NCBI RefSeq assembly: GCF_013214165.1
Contig: NZ_JABSSM010000019.1
Coordinates: 1 to 64,000 of the forward strand
DNA length: 64,000 nucleotides
Reading direction: 5' to 3'
Source of the DNA: Shewanella sp.
GTDB taxonomy: Bacteria > Pseudomonadota > Gammaproteobacteria > Enterobacterales > Shewanellaceae
Of the stretch, positions 38,133 to 47,177 are shown one piece after another. The translations under genes were made by a program, and so were the position numbers. Positions within the stretch are counted from its first letter, which is position 1; every line of letters starts with the position of its first letter. The notes below the pieces were generated by a model, which was given only the letters and a program-made list of their open reading frames with translations, did no database searches and was not told the DNA's origin.

Positions 38133-39251
38133 TCAGATATTTGACAGTGTTAGCTCAGCCAATGCCGTCTCAACCAAAGCCTTACGCCAGCCCGTCAATA
38201 ACAAGGGCGATTCACCTATCTTACCGTCCCAAAGCCACTGTAAATACCCATGAATATATCGCTTAGATCCCAAGAGCTCGATGGGAACCTCCTGCTGCTC
38301 AGATATGCTAACTAGGCAGTTCTTTATCACCTTAAATGATGTTTTGTAGCCCGTTTTCAAGGCGATAACATCGATTGCGTTAGGCGGATTTTCGACATCG
38401 GCGGTTTTCAATAAGGCCAAAATATCTTTGCCGTGAATGCGTTTTTCCTGCTCGGTGAGCTCAATCATCTTAAAAAGTTCTTGGCTATTTTTCGGCTGCT
38501 TCTTAGCTAAACCTATCAAGGCATGATCTTTAACCACAAAGCCCACAGCCAGATCACGTGCGATGGCTTTTTTCAAGCGCCATTGAGCCAGTACCTTGAG
38601 ATAGGCCAACTGCCTTGGACTCAATTGAAAGGCATTCTTAACTTTAAGGTAGGCTTGCTCCAGATCCGGCGGCGTTAATCGGCCTCGGGTCATTCGCTCT
38701 CCCTCCTCAATGACCCAGTCTAAACGCCCCTGCTGTTGGAGATTTTCGAGCAACTGAGGATAGAGATTATAAAGATAATAGACATCGTTTGCGGCATAGT
38801 TAAGCTGAGCCTCGCTCAAGGGACGCTTCATCCAATCGGTACGTGACTCCCCCTTATCTAAGCTGATATCTAACGTCTGCTCCACTAACTTAGCATAACC
38901 GAGTCCATGACCTAAGCCACACAGGGCCGCGGCAATCTGGCTATCGAATAGATTGCTTGGTTGACAAGACCCGTTACGAGCAAAGACCTCTAGATCCTCA
39001 CTGCATGAATGCAGCACTGTGGTGATATTAGGATCAGTCAGTAAACTCCAAAACTCAGATAAATTATTCACAGCAACCGGGTCAATCAGAGCTAACGTCT
39101 TGCCATCATAGGCCTGGATTAAACCTAGACGGGCATAAAAGGTGCGGGTGCGAACAAACTCGGTATCTAATACCAATAGATCACTTTGTCGATATTGCGA
39201 TACGAGTGCTGTTAAGCTCGCATCGTCCTCTATATATTCAAACGCTAACAA
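38133..39251 (-). CDS. rnd: Ribonuclease D
   Basis: A 372-aa 3'-5' exoribonuclease for tRNA 3' maturation. DEDD exonuclease motifs are visible: LVLDTEFVRTRTFYARLGLI (motif I), a second in LHSCSEDLEVF, and a third in LNYAANDVYYLYNLYP. An HRDC domain follows (about residues 210-290). The start is TTG with GGGAGAAG upstream. Downstream of fadD on the same strand, but with a terminator between. Confidence 0.95.
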   Translation of the reverse strand: MLAFEYIEDDASLTALVSQYRQSDLLVLDTEFVRTRTFYARLGLIQAYDGKTLALIDPVAVNNLSEFWSLLTDPNITTVLHSCSEDLEVFARNGSCQPSNLFDSQIAAALCGLGHGLGYAKLVEQTLDISLDKGESRTDWMKRPLSEAQLNYAANDVYYLYNLYPQLLENLQQQGRLDWVIEEGERMTRGRLTPPDLEQAYLKVKNAFQLSPRQLAYLKVLAQWRLKKAIARDLAVGFVVKDHALIGLAKKQPKNSQELFKMIELTEQEKRIHGKDILALLKTADVENPPNAIDVIALKTGYKTSFKVIKNCLVSISEQQEVPIELLGSKRYIHGYLQWLWDGKIGESPLLLTGWRKALVETALAELTLSNI

Positions 39252-39275
39252 GGTCTTCTCCCAAGATTGTGTCGT

Positions 39276-39300
39276 TAAAAAGCCGGCATATAGCCGGCTT
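39276..39300 (-). terminator. terminator of fadD
   Basis: AAGCCGGC / GCCGGCTT with a 5-base loop. On the minus strand it is followed by TTTTAA. Confidence 0.8.
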
Positions 39301-39326
39301 AGAGAGCAAAGATATCAATAATGAGG

Positions 39327-41000
39327 TTAAGCTGACTTAACCTCATCTCTTAGCTCTCTACGTAAGATTTTACCTACGTTGGTTTTCGGTAGCTCATCCC
39401 TGAATTCTACCAGCTTAGGCACTTTATATCCCGTTAAATGCAGTCGGCAATGGTCGATGATATCTCGTTCGCTTAAAGATTTATCATTTACCACCACAAA
39501 CACCTTCACGGTTTCACCCGAGAGGTCATTAGGTACGCCCACGGCGGCGACTTCAACCACGGCCGAATGCATGGCGACAACCTCTTCGACTTCATTGGGA
39601 AATACATTAAAGCCAGACACAAGAATCATGTCCTTCTTACGATCGACGACATAGAAGTAACCTTGCTCATCCATATAACCGATATCACCGGTGGCCAGAT
39701 AGCCATTTTTATCGATGACGGTAGCGGTTTCTTCCGGACGCTGCCAGTAGCCAAGCATGATTTGCGGCCCCTTAGCAAACAGCTCTCCAGTCTCTCCCTG
39801 AGCTAGGACCTTGCCATCATCATCACGAACCTGAATATCTGTCATTGCCACGGGAAAGCCTATGGCACCGTTGTAACCTGCCAGGTTATAGGGGCAGCAC
39901 GTCACCAGAGGCGAGGCTTCGGTTAAACCATAACCCTCCAATAACTTGGTCTTAGTGATATTCTGCCATTTCTCAGCGACGGCGCGCTGTACGGCCATAC
40001 CACCACCGATAGACAACTTCAGATTTGAAAAATCGAGCTTTCTAAATTCTTCCGAGTTAACCAGCGCATTAAATAGGGTATTAACCCCAGTAATCGCAGT
40101 ATAGGGATGTTTCTTCAACTCAGCGATAAAAGCGGGCAGATCCCTGGGATTGGTGATCAATAGGTTATTCGCGCCTTTATGCATAAACAGCAGACAGTTC
40201 ACCGTTAACGCGAAAATATGATAAAGCGGTAGCGCGGTAACGACAAACTCTTTGCCGTCGTCGAGCATAGGCGAGTAAGCCGCATTGGCCTGGAGCAAGT
40301 TACTAACCACATTACCATGGGTCAACATCGCGCCTTTAGACACCCCGGTGGTGCCACCTGTGTATTGCAAGAAAGCCAGATCATCTTTATTCAGCTTAGG
40401 CTTCACATATTGTAAACGGCGACCCTTGCTGAGAGACTTTCTCAAGGACATGGCGTGGGGAAGATCGAACTTTGGTACCATCTTCTTGATATATTTGACA
40501 ACAAAGTTAACTAAGGTGCGTTTCGGAGCACTAAGAAGATCACCCAGTCCGGTCAAGATCACACTCTCTACCTGTGTCTGTTCGACAACCTTTTCCAGGG
40601 TATGCGCGAAGTTTGACACGACGACTATGGCCTTAGCGCCCGAATCGTTCAGCTGATGCTTCAATTCTCTGGGCGTGTAAAGGGGATTAACATTGACTAC
40701 CACCATGCCCGCGCGTAACACACCAAATAAGACGATGGGATACTGCAATAGATTTGGCATCATGATAGCCACCCTATCGCCCTTCTCTAGCTTAAGCTCG
40801 TTCTGAAGGTAAGCCGCGAAAGCACGGCTACGCTCCTCTAACTTACGGTAGGTTAAGGTCGCACCCATGTTGACGAAAGCAGGCTGGTCGGCAAACCTCG
40901 ATACTGAAGTCTCAAACATATCGACAAGCGAGTCATACTCCTCAACGTCGATCTCAGCGGGTACATCATCCGGTAAATTATCAATCCAAATCTGTTCCAC
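39327..41000 (-). CDS. fadD: FadD, long-chain fatty acid--CoA ligase
   Basis: A 557-aa AMP-forming acyl-CoA synthetase at the inner face of the membrane, activating imported fatty acids. The P-loop motif [18 protein letters not shown] lies near residue 214, the GYGLTEASP motif near 355, and the fatty-acyl signature around [20 protein letters not shown]. The end [12 protein letters not shown] holds the catalytic Lys. It is a likely FadR target, with fadR 8 kb away. The fadD-rnd neighbourhood is conserved with E. coli. Confidence 0.96.
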   Translation of the reverse strand: MEQIWIDNLPDDVPAEIDVEEYDSLVDMFETSVSRFADQPAFVNMGATLTYRKLEERSRAFAAYLQNELKLEKGDRVAIMMPNLLQYPIVLFGVLRAGMVVVNVNPLYTPRELKHQLNDSGAKAIVVVSNFAHTLEKVVEQTQVESVILTGLGDLLSAPKRTLVNFVVKYIKKMVPKFDLPHAMSLRKSLSKGRRLQYVKPKLNKDDLAFLQYTGGTTGVSKGAMLTHGNVVSNLLQANAAYSPMLDDGKEFVVTALPLYHIFALTVNCLLFMHKGANNLLITNPRDLPAFIAELKKHPYTAITGVNTLFNALVNSEEFRKLDFSNLKLSIGGGMAVQRAVAEKWQNITKTKLLEGYGLTEASPLVTCCPYNLAGYNGAIGFPVAMTDIQVRDDDGKVLAQGETGELFAKGPQIMLGYWQRPEETATVIDKNGYLATGDIGYMDEQGYFYVVDRKKDMILVSGFNVFPNEVEEVVAMHSAVVEVAAVGVPNDLSGETVKVFVVVNDKSLSERDIIDHCRLHLTGYKVPKLVEFRDELPKTNVGKILRRELRDEVKSA

Positions 41001-41103
41001 AAATATCTCCTAAATCCCCACATCCAGTGGATATAAGCTTATTCGCCTATAAATAGCTTGAAAATCAACAAGCAAAATCACTGATTTTAATTATTTTTTT
41101 ATA

Positions 41104-41126
41104 AACACTAGTTTCATACGAGTGTT
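41104..41126. promoter_or_regulatory. inverted repeat upstream of fadD
   Basis: AACACT-N11-AGTGTT about 105 bp upstream of the fadD start. It does not clearly match the E. coli FadR consensus. A possible operator for a fatty-acid regulator. Confidence 0.3.
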
Positions 41127-41185
41127 TTAATTTTGATCATCATCACATAAATGGCGTAAAAAACCTAGTCCCATTTTTCTTTATC

Positions 41186-42070
41186 TCATTTTCCCCCTGC
41201 AGACAGAAAGGCAAGGATCGCATCGGCGACTCGTTGCGCATTTCCCATATGCAGATGATGGTCGCCGGCTAATTCAATACAAGACAGATGATTGAACCAT
41301 AGCTGAGCCTTGGGCAATAAATGACTTATCTGCTCATAACCTGATTCGGCTGTAATAATCAGTGTCTCAGTACTGTGGCCTGTCATCAAGGCATCGACCT
41401 GCTCGAAGGTCAGTCTCAATGGCGAGTCTAATTTAAGCCTGGGATCACTGCGCCAGCTGAAACCGCTAACCTCTTGTTGCATATTTCTATCGACTAATAA
41501 ACGACACCAAGCTTCATCGAGGCCGGTCAACCTGACTCTGGCCTTGACCGCGAGTTCAATCGAGTCATAAACGGCCGCCGAGTTCACGCTCTTGTTGACC
41601 ATGCGAAGGTGACTGGCGAAGCTGTTTCTTAGTCTTACATTATTTTTAGCGGCTGACTCGAATAATGGACTGATGGCTTCGAGCAGCACCAGCTTGTTGA
41701 CCCGTTCTGGAAACGCCGCCGTATACGCTGCAGCGATGATGCCCCCTAACGAGTGGCCTATGATGCCTTCGAATGTGTCTTCTTGTTTGAGACTGTCGAT
41801 TAACAACTCAAGATCATAGAGGTAATCTATCCAATGCAATGGATATAATCCCGGCCTGTGTTCGGAATGACCATGGCCAGGCCAGTCAATCGCCAGGATC
41901 TGGTATTGAGGTAAGAACTGTGCCAAAGGCTCGAAGCTGTTGGCATTATCCAACCAGCCATGCAGGGCTAATAACAAGGGCTTATCAGCGCTCCCCCAAC
42001 GACGTCCGGATAAACGGATATGAGGTAACTGTATCTGGACCTCATTTTTCTCATCTCGAGTATGCAGCAT
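41186..42070 (-). CDS. alpha/beta hydrolase
   Basis: A 294-aa cytoplasmic alpha/beta hydrolase. The oxyanion region LLALHGWLDNANSFEPLAQF, the nucleophile elbow GHSLGG (about residue 105) and the catalytic His in AGDHHLHMG (near 272) are in order. Looks like an MhpC/serine-hydrolase-type esterase; the substrate is unknown. It is upstream of fadD on the same strand with a 185-bp gap. Confidence 0.88.
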   Translation of the reverse strand: MLHTRDEKNEVQIQLPHIRLSGRRWGSADKPLLLALHGWLDNANSFEPLAQFLPQYQILAIDWPGHGHSEHRPGLYPLHWIDYLYDLELLIDSLKQEDTFEGIIGHSLGGIIAAAYTAAFPERVNKLVLLEAISPLFESAAKNNVRLRNSFASHLRMVNKSVNSAAVYDSIELAVKARVRLTGLDEAWCRLLVDRNMQQEVSGFSWRSDPRLKLDSPLRLTFEQVDALMTGHSTETLIITAESGYEQISHLLPKAQLWFNHLSCIELAGDHHLHMGNAQRVADAILAFLSAGGK

Positions 42071-42143
42071 AAGACCTCATTAGTTAACACGCCCCTTTTT
42101 CAGGGGCGCAACAGTGCCATACTTAACCTAAGATGTCAGTTAT

Positions 42144-42974
42144 TTATTGACTGTTTTTAATAAATTTTAATGTCATGCGATCGCTCTCGCCTATGGCCAG
42201 ATACTTTTCTTTATCAAGATCATCTAAGGCTAATCTGGGCGGCAAGGTCCACACACCTTTAGGGTGATCTTTGCTATCCTTGGTGTTGGCATTGATCTCA
42301 GATTTAGCGACCAAGGTAAAGCCCACTTTTTCGGCTAACGCGATCACTTTAGCCTCATCCATATAACCCGTTTTAGCGTCCATTCCCGCCTTGGCTCTGT
42401 GCTCGACTATGCCAAAGGTTCCACCAGATTTTAGCACTTTGTAAGCCGATTCGAATACTGGCTCTAGTTGATCTTTCATCGCCCAGTTATGTAAATTTCT
42501 AAATGTCAGCACCACATCGACACTGGCGTCATCACCTAGTGCATAATGTGTCGGCGGCTCGAACGTCACAGTCGTCGCTTTACCTAGCCGTTGACGATTA
42601 TCTTGCAGCCAGGTTTCAAACTTCTTACCAGACTTAGCTTTATAACCTGCACGCTTGTTCTCATCAATAGGCTGAGTATTGAAGTTACCAGCAATATATT
42701 GGCCATCTGCAGCCAAGTATGGCGCTAAGATCTCGGCATACCAGCCGCCACCAGGCCAGAGTTCGATCACCTTATCGCTTGGTTTGATGTCAAAAAAGAC
42801 TAACGTCTCTAATGGGTGACGAAAGTCATCTCGGCTGGTATTTTTAGCTTGTCTAAAATCGCTATTCACCGCTTGCTGTAAACTGCTCGCCCCATGACCA
42901 TCAGAATGGGCCAAGGCGTTGACACTCAGCGTGGCACTGACGAGCATGCCAGCCACAAACATGTAATTTCTCAT
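42144..42974 (-). CDS. exported SAM-dependent methyltransferase-like protein
   Basis: A 276-aa protein with a signal peptide (FVAGMLVSATLSVNALAHS, cleavage about residue 23) followed by a Rossmann methyltransferase domain. Motif I is changed to VIELWPGGGWYAEILAPYL, and motif III-like DVVLTFRNLHNW is present. A signal peptide on a SAM-dependent fold is unusual, because SAM is not known to be abundant in the periplasm. Homologues with this layout occur in marine bacteria as predicted methyltransferases; their function is unproven. Confidence 0.8.
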   Translation of the reverse strand: MRNYMFVAGMLVSATLSVNALAHSDGHGASSLQQAVNSDFRQAKNTSRDDFRHPLETLVFFDIKPSDKVIELWPGGGWYAEILAPYLAADGQYIAGNFNTQPIDENKRAGYKAKSGKKFETWLQDNRQRLGKATTVTFEPPTHYALGDDASVDVVLTFRNLHNWAMKDQLEPVFESAYKVLKSGGTFGIVEHRAKAGMDAKTGYMDEAKVIALAEKVGFTLVAKSEINANTKDSKDHPKGVWTLPPRLALDDLDKEKYLAIGESDRMTLKFIKNSQ

Positions 42975-43137
42975 TATTGCTTCCCTGTAGATAGGTTAAT
43001 CATTAATCGGACTCGACTAACCTAGCAGCAGCGCACTCAAAAACCAAGTGGCTTTAGCCGCCCATAGGCAGGCTTACTGGCCGAAAATGCAGGGGGAATG
43101 TAAAAAGATAATGAATAGACGCAATCAATTGAGCCGA

Positions 43138-43845
43138 TTAAGCCGTGTTAGATGCGGCCCTATCGACACGTTGCCAGCAAAGGAAGATCATCGAGGCGCT
43201 GAAGGCTAGCCAGATGAACACCCAGATCCAGGCTGGGATCCAAGTCGCACCCGCCAACATGGCGGCATCACCTTTGCCATTGAGGCCGAGCAAGACAGTG
43301 GGGCTGGCCAAGGCATTTAACATGATCATCAGTGCCATGATCCTTAAGCCACTCCCCATGAAGCGGTTTTTATTTAATTTAAGCGGCAACAAGAAAAGCA
43401 CGGCAAGACTGGCTAAGATGGAGATAGTGAGCACATCCCTGCCCCACAACAAGGTCGTCAATATGACCGCGCCGCCCAATAGGGCGAAGCTCACTCTTAT
43501 GCCCTTGGGCCAAGTCGCCAGAATAAAGATTAAATACCCCCAAAGAGCGGCACCGAAATAACCGCTAAAGCCGATAACCACAGGCCAACCACCTTGGCTG
43601 AAACACAAGCCTGCACCATTGGGGAAAAGCTGAATATGGCTCACAGCACCACCGGTCAATAAGGTGGCCAAGCCGTGGGAGAGTTCATGAAAATAGCTTT
43701 CGAGCCATTTAAAAGGGACACTGATAAAAGGTAAACGTGTGATAAGTAAAGCGATTAAGAGTTCGACTAAGAATCGTCCCCGGCTGGGCGCGCCAGTCAC
43801 AGCTTGGTTTATCTGAGTCTCTAGTGTGCCTGGCTGATTAAGCAT
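43138..43845 (-). CDS. M50B-like membrane metallopeptidase
   Basis: About 235 aa with the zinc motif HELSH (in YFHELSHGLATLLTGG) and about six hydrophobic helices, matching the peptidase M50B-like group. Substrate unknown. The ATG at 43845 overlaps the stop of the upstream gene (ATGCTTAA), which favours it over an in-frame start 48 bp upstream. Probably a two-gene unit with the preceding ORF. Confidence 0.82.
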   Translation of the reverse strand: MLNQPGTLETQINQAVTGAPSRGRFLVELLIALLITRLPFISVPFKWLESYFHELSHGLATLLTGGAVSHIQLFPNGAGLCFSQGGWPVVIGFSGYFGAALWGYLIFILATWPKGIRVSFALLGGAVILTTLLWGRDVLTISILASLAVLFLLPLKLNKNRFMGSGLRIMALMIMLNALASPTVLLGLNGKGDAAMLAGATWIPAWIWVFIWLAFSASMIFLCWQRVDRAASNTA

Positions 43846-44221
43846 AGGTATCAATTCCAACCATCTGTTGAATGGCTTCTCTTTCGGCCGCATGTTGATT
43901 CGTCAGGTATTGGGCAACAGCGCCGTCACTGGCTTGGGTCTGCTGCTCATATTCCAGCCTGGCGCCTAAACGAGACGCCAAGGGGTCGGGTGCAGGCGAC
44001 TGAACTTGGCTAGCAAGGAGAGGCTCATTCGATAAGCCCTCTGCAGCGCGCTCTCTAGTCTCCTCTCTTTGGGGTGAGGCGTGAACCTTATCAAGCTGCT
44101 CGACTCTAGATGAGCTCTCGACCCGCTCACTTGGAGTCAAGGTTATGGCATCTATTGATGCCGGCGCAATACTCGATGACCCGGACTTGAGCACGTTATA
44201 ATGGTTGGTTTGTATCTGCAT
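43838..44221 (-). CDS. hypothetical polar protein coupled to the M50 peptidase
   Basis: A 127-aa protein counted from MQIQTNHYNVLKSG. No transmembrane segment and no recognised domain. The middle is rich in Ser, Glu, Arg and Pro and likely disordered; the end VAQYLTNQHAAEREAIQQMV looks helical. The stop overlaps the M50 start by 8 bp, so the two are translationally coupled and may act together, for example as substrate or partner of the peptidase (inference). A longer start at 44251 is possible. Confidence 0.7.
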   Translation of the reverse strand: MQIQTNHYNVLKSGSSSIAPASIDAITLTPSERVESSSRVEQLDKVHASPQREETRERAAEGLSNEPLLASQVQSPAPDPLASRLGARLEYEQQTQASDGAVAQYLTNQHAAEREAIQQMVGIDTYA

Positions 44222-44305
44222 AATATCGACTCCTTGCCTCAGGCCACACATATTCCCGTCATGGCTTTTAACAGATTAAGCTTACCTTAAATACCGGTAT
44301 AAGCC

Positions 44306-45025
44306 CTACTCACGTCCCGGTAATTTTTTCCAGGTTACCGTATCACGTACATACACGGGTGCCAGTTCATCGACTGAGGTCGATAGTCCTCGAGTATACC
44401 CCTGTTTTGCCAAGGCTAACATCGATTTAGCATCGGGAAACTTGATGTTATTCGCCGCCACTAACTCATTCGATAGTTCGAGTAGTTGCGGATAAGTATC
44501 GAATCCGGTACCTGTGGCCAGGATAGCACCTTGGGTATCAGGCGCTAGGGTCACTAAATCTGGCGCGATCACCACCTCAGAGCTAACAGGCTCGGCGATA
44601 CCCTCTTTAACCACGAACTGGCCCCAATAGACCTCACCCATTCTAGCGTCGATGGCGGCAACGATCTGCTCGCCACCTTGATCGTCATATACGGCTTGTG
44701 CCATGGTCTGTAGGCTAGATAAGCCGATAACAGGGATATCTTGTCCTAAGGCCAGACCTTGGGTCATGCTGGTACAGATACGGATCCCGGTGAAGCTGCC
44801 CGGCCCGCGACCATAGGCAATAAGATCCACATCGGCAATCTTGATATTTGCCTGAGATAAGACACTGTCTATCATGGGCAAGATACGCTGGCTGTGTTCA
44901 CGAGGCACTATCGCCAATTCATGATATATCTCGCCATCGACCACCAGGGACGCCGAACAAGATTCGGTACAAGTATCTATCGAGAGTATGGTGAGCTCAT
45001 CGGAGGTTTTCTGTATATCTGTCAT
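44306..45025 (-). CDS. tsaB: TsaB, tRNA t6A synthesis protein
   Basis: A 239-aa ASKHA-fold protein that forms the threonylcarbamoyl-transfer complex with TsaD and TsaE for the universal t6A37 tRNA modification. ILSIDTCTESCSASLV at the start and YGRGPGSFTGIRI are typical. In E. coli it lies next to yoaA and close to fadD. Here fadD is near, but yoaA is 17 kb away. Confidence 0.94.
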   Translation of the reverse strand: MTDIQKTSDELTILSIDTCTESCSASLVVDGEIYHELAIVPREHSQRILPMIDSVLSQANIKIADVDLIAYGRGPGSFTGIRICTSMTQGLALGQDIPVIGLSSLQTMAQAVYDDQGGEQIVAAIDARMGEVYWGQFVVKEGIAEPVSSEVVIAPDLVTLAPDTQGAILATGTGFDTYPQLLELSNELVAANNIKFPDAKSMLALAKQGYTRGLSTSVDELAPVYVRDTVTWKKLPGRE

Positions 45026-45191
45026 CTGTTACCACAAACAAAAAAGGCTATAATAACGCCTCGAAGCGCCTAGATAAGCGCAACAAGACAAGGGATAAAT
45101 CCGCTATTATAACCTATGTGATATTCACTTGTCGGCGGTTAAGGTTTAAATTATCCCGCTAAACATAGATTTAACGGCTAAAAATCCAGCA

Positions 45192-45902
45192 TCAACCGCC
45201 TTGTCTTAAGAAATTGATCAACCAGCGGGTCACTAACTTATCGTCGGTCTGTAATGCCAATGAGTCTATCCCCGCAGCGATGCAACGGCCCGGTATGCGA
45301 GCCCGCCGTGCCAGCATAAGATCATATGAATAATCCTTACTGAATTCCGGATGGCCCTGTATCCCTAAAAAATGCTCATTAATCTGTATCATGTAGAAGG
45401 GACAAAACTCACTCGATGCTAAGATCTGCGAGTCTGCCGGCAACTGGACGACTTGATCTTGATGACTCACCACCAGTGATATTTCATCTTGACCTTGGCC
45501 CATCCATCGCTGCTGTCGCTGCACCTGTGTGGTGTTGACACCGACTCCCCAGCCCTTAGATGACTTCTCCACCACTCCACCTAAGGCCTTAGCCATCAAT
45601 TGATGACCGAAACAGATGCCAATTAATTTTTTATTAGCCCGGTATAACTCGATGACAAAGTGTTCCAGTGTTTCGATCCAATCCTGGACATCATTGACCC
45701 CGAAACGGCTACCAGTGGTGATATAGGCATCGCATTCATCTAGGGTGCTCGGATATTGTCCCTCAATCACCCGGTACACATTACATTGAATATCTTCCCC
45801 TAGCGCCTCGAACAGCTGAGTAAACATCTGTGGATAATTGCCATGCTTGGGCCGTAATGTGTCAGCCACATCATCACATTGCAAAATTCCAATTATCATA
45901 TT
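45192..45902 (-). CDS. class I glutamine amidotransferase-like hydrolase (predicted gamma-glutamyl hydrolase)
   Basis: About 236 aa from MIIGILQCDD (ATG at 45902, with GGAGG upstream). The catalytic Cys is in LIGICFGHQLMA, and the His-Glu pair in IQGHPEFSKDYS. It is a GMP-synthase-like amidotransferase domain standing alone. PuuD and related enzymes use this fold to remove gamma-glutamyl groups from polyamine intermediates. As the last gene of the cluster it is predicted to release glycine from gamma-glutamylglycine (inference). Confidence 0.85.
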   Translation of the reverse strand, partial: NMIIGILQCDDVADTLRPKHGNYPQMFTQLFEALGEDIQCNVYRVIEGQYPSTLDECDAYITTGSRFGVNDVQDWIETLEHFVIELYRANKKLIGICFGHQLMAKALGGVVEKSSKGWGVGVNTTQVQRQQRWMGQGQDEISLVVSHQDQVVQLPADSQILASSEFCPFYMIQINEHFLGIQGHPEFSKDYSYDLMLARRARIPGRCIAAGIDSLALQTDDKLVTRWLINFLRQGG

Positions 45903-45932
45903 GTGTCCTCCAGTCAACATATTCCACCTCTA

Positions 45933-47111
45933 TTAATAGTAGAGCCGACCCTTGACCGCATCACTGAATAACATGGCGTACTGTGCGGGTGTTAAGGGGA
46001 TGGGATTGCCTCCCGCGGCGGCATCACTCGCCGCCATTTCCCCCACGAGTACCGCATCATCCAGATTAATGCCTATTTCGCTCAAATTATCCGGTATCGA
46101 CAGCGCTTGCCTAAGCTCGAGCACCCAGGAGAGAAAACTATCGAAGCTTGGATCCTCTAAGCCGAGATAACCGGCGAGTCTGGTGATGCGAGTCTCAATC
46201 TCGGCCCTATTTCTTAATAGCACATAGGGCATCAAGATCGCGTTTAATAAGCCATGATGCTTGTTGTACAAGGCGCCCAGCGAGTGCGCTATGGCATGCA
46301 TTCCCCCTAGGCCACGTTGAAAACTGGTCGCCCCCATACACGATGCGACCAACATCTGAGTGCGCGCCTCTATATCTTCACCATTGGCCACGGCCCTGGG
46401 TAAGAAGTCTTTAATCAAGCTGATGGCTTCGAGGGCGATGCCTTCCGCCATCGGGTGGTAAAAAGGGGCACAATAGGCTTCTAGATTATGAGATAAGGCA
46501 TCGATCCCCGTGGCGGCGGTGATATGGGCCGGTAAGCCTATAGTCAAGTTAGGATCGAGCAATACCTTGGCAGGCATCATCTTGGGGTGAAAAATAATGC
46601 GCTTAACATGGCGATCTCCATCCGTGTCAGTGATCACCGAGGCCCGTCCGACTTCGGATCCTGTGCCTGCGGTTGTGGGCACGGCAACCACAGGTAACAT
46701 CACACTCGCATCAATTTTTCGCCAGTTATCGCCTACATCTTCTGCCTGCCACAGGGAAATCGATTGTTTTGCCATCAAGGCAATCGCTTTCGCGGCATCG
46801 AGACTCGAACCGCCGCCGAGCGCCACCACACCATCAAACTGGCCGCTGTTAAGCACGTCGACACCACAGCGAATATTATCACCCGTTGGGTTAGCCTGAA
46901 TGTCGCAAAACACCTGGATAACCAGCCCCGCACCGACACAGATATCGAGTATGTCTTGTACCATGGGCAGCTTGGCTAGTCCCGGATCTGTCACCAGTAA
47001 CACCTGGGTCATCTTAAGCTCGAGGCAACAGCTGGCAATCTGCTTAATACAGCCCTCGCCCACTGTGATATCAGTGGGATAATTCCAATTGGCTTGCAAT
47101 AACATGGACAA
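45933..47111 (-). CDS. iron-containing alcohol dehydrogenase
   Basis: A 392-aa group III (Fe) alcohol dehydrogenase. The NAD-binding GGGSSLDAAKAIAL is near residue 97. Metal-ligand regions are TGIDALSHNLEAYC and GMHAIAHSLGALYNKHHG. Oxidises a primary alcohol to an aldehyde. Its presence among gamma-glutamylation genes points to an amino-alcohol substrate such as gamma-glutamylethanolamine rather than putrescine, which needs an amine oxidase. 66 bp from the aldehyde dehydrogenase gene. Confidence 0.9.
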   Translation of the reverse strand: MSMLLQANWNYPTDITVGEGCIKQIASCCLELKMTQVLLVTDPGLAKLPMVQDILDICVGAGLVIQVFCDIQANPTGDNIRCGVDVLNSGQFDGVVALGGGSSLDAAKAIALMAKQSISLWQAEDVGDNWRKIDASVMLPVVAVPTTAGTGSEVGRASVITDTDGDRHVKRIIFHPKMMPAKVLLDPNLTIGLPAHITAATGIDALSHNLEAYCAPFYHPMAEGIALEAISLIKDFLPRAVANGEDIEARTQMLVASCMGATSFQRGLGGMHAIAHSLGALYNKHHGLLNAILMPYVLLRNRAEIETRITRLAGYLGLEDPSFDSFLSWVLELRQALSIPDNLSEIGINLDDAVLVGEMAASDAAAGGNPIPLTPAQYAMLFSDAVKGRLYY

Positions 47112-47177
47112 CTTCCTTAGTTCTTATGGGATAAACGCCTGCGTTCAACCTAGCGACACAGGCTAAAGCGCGCCGCA

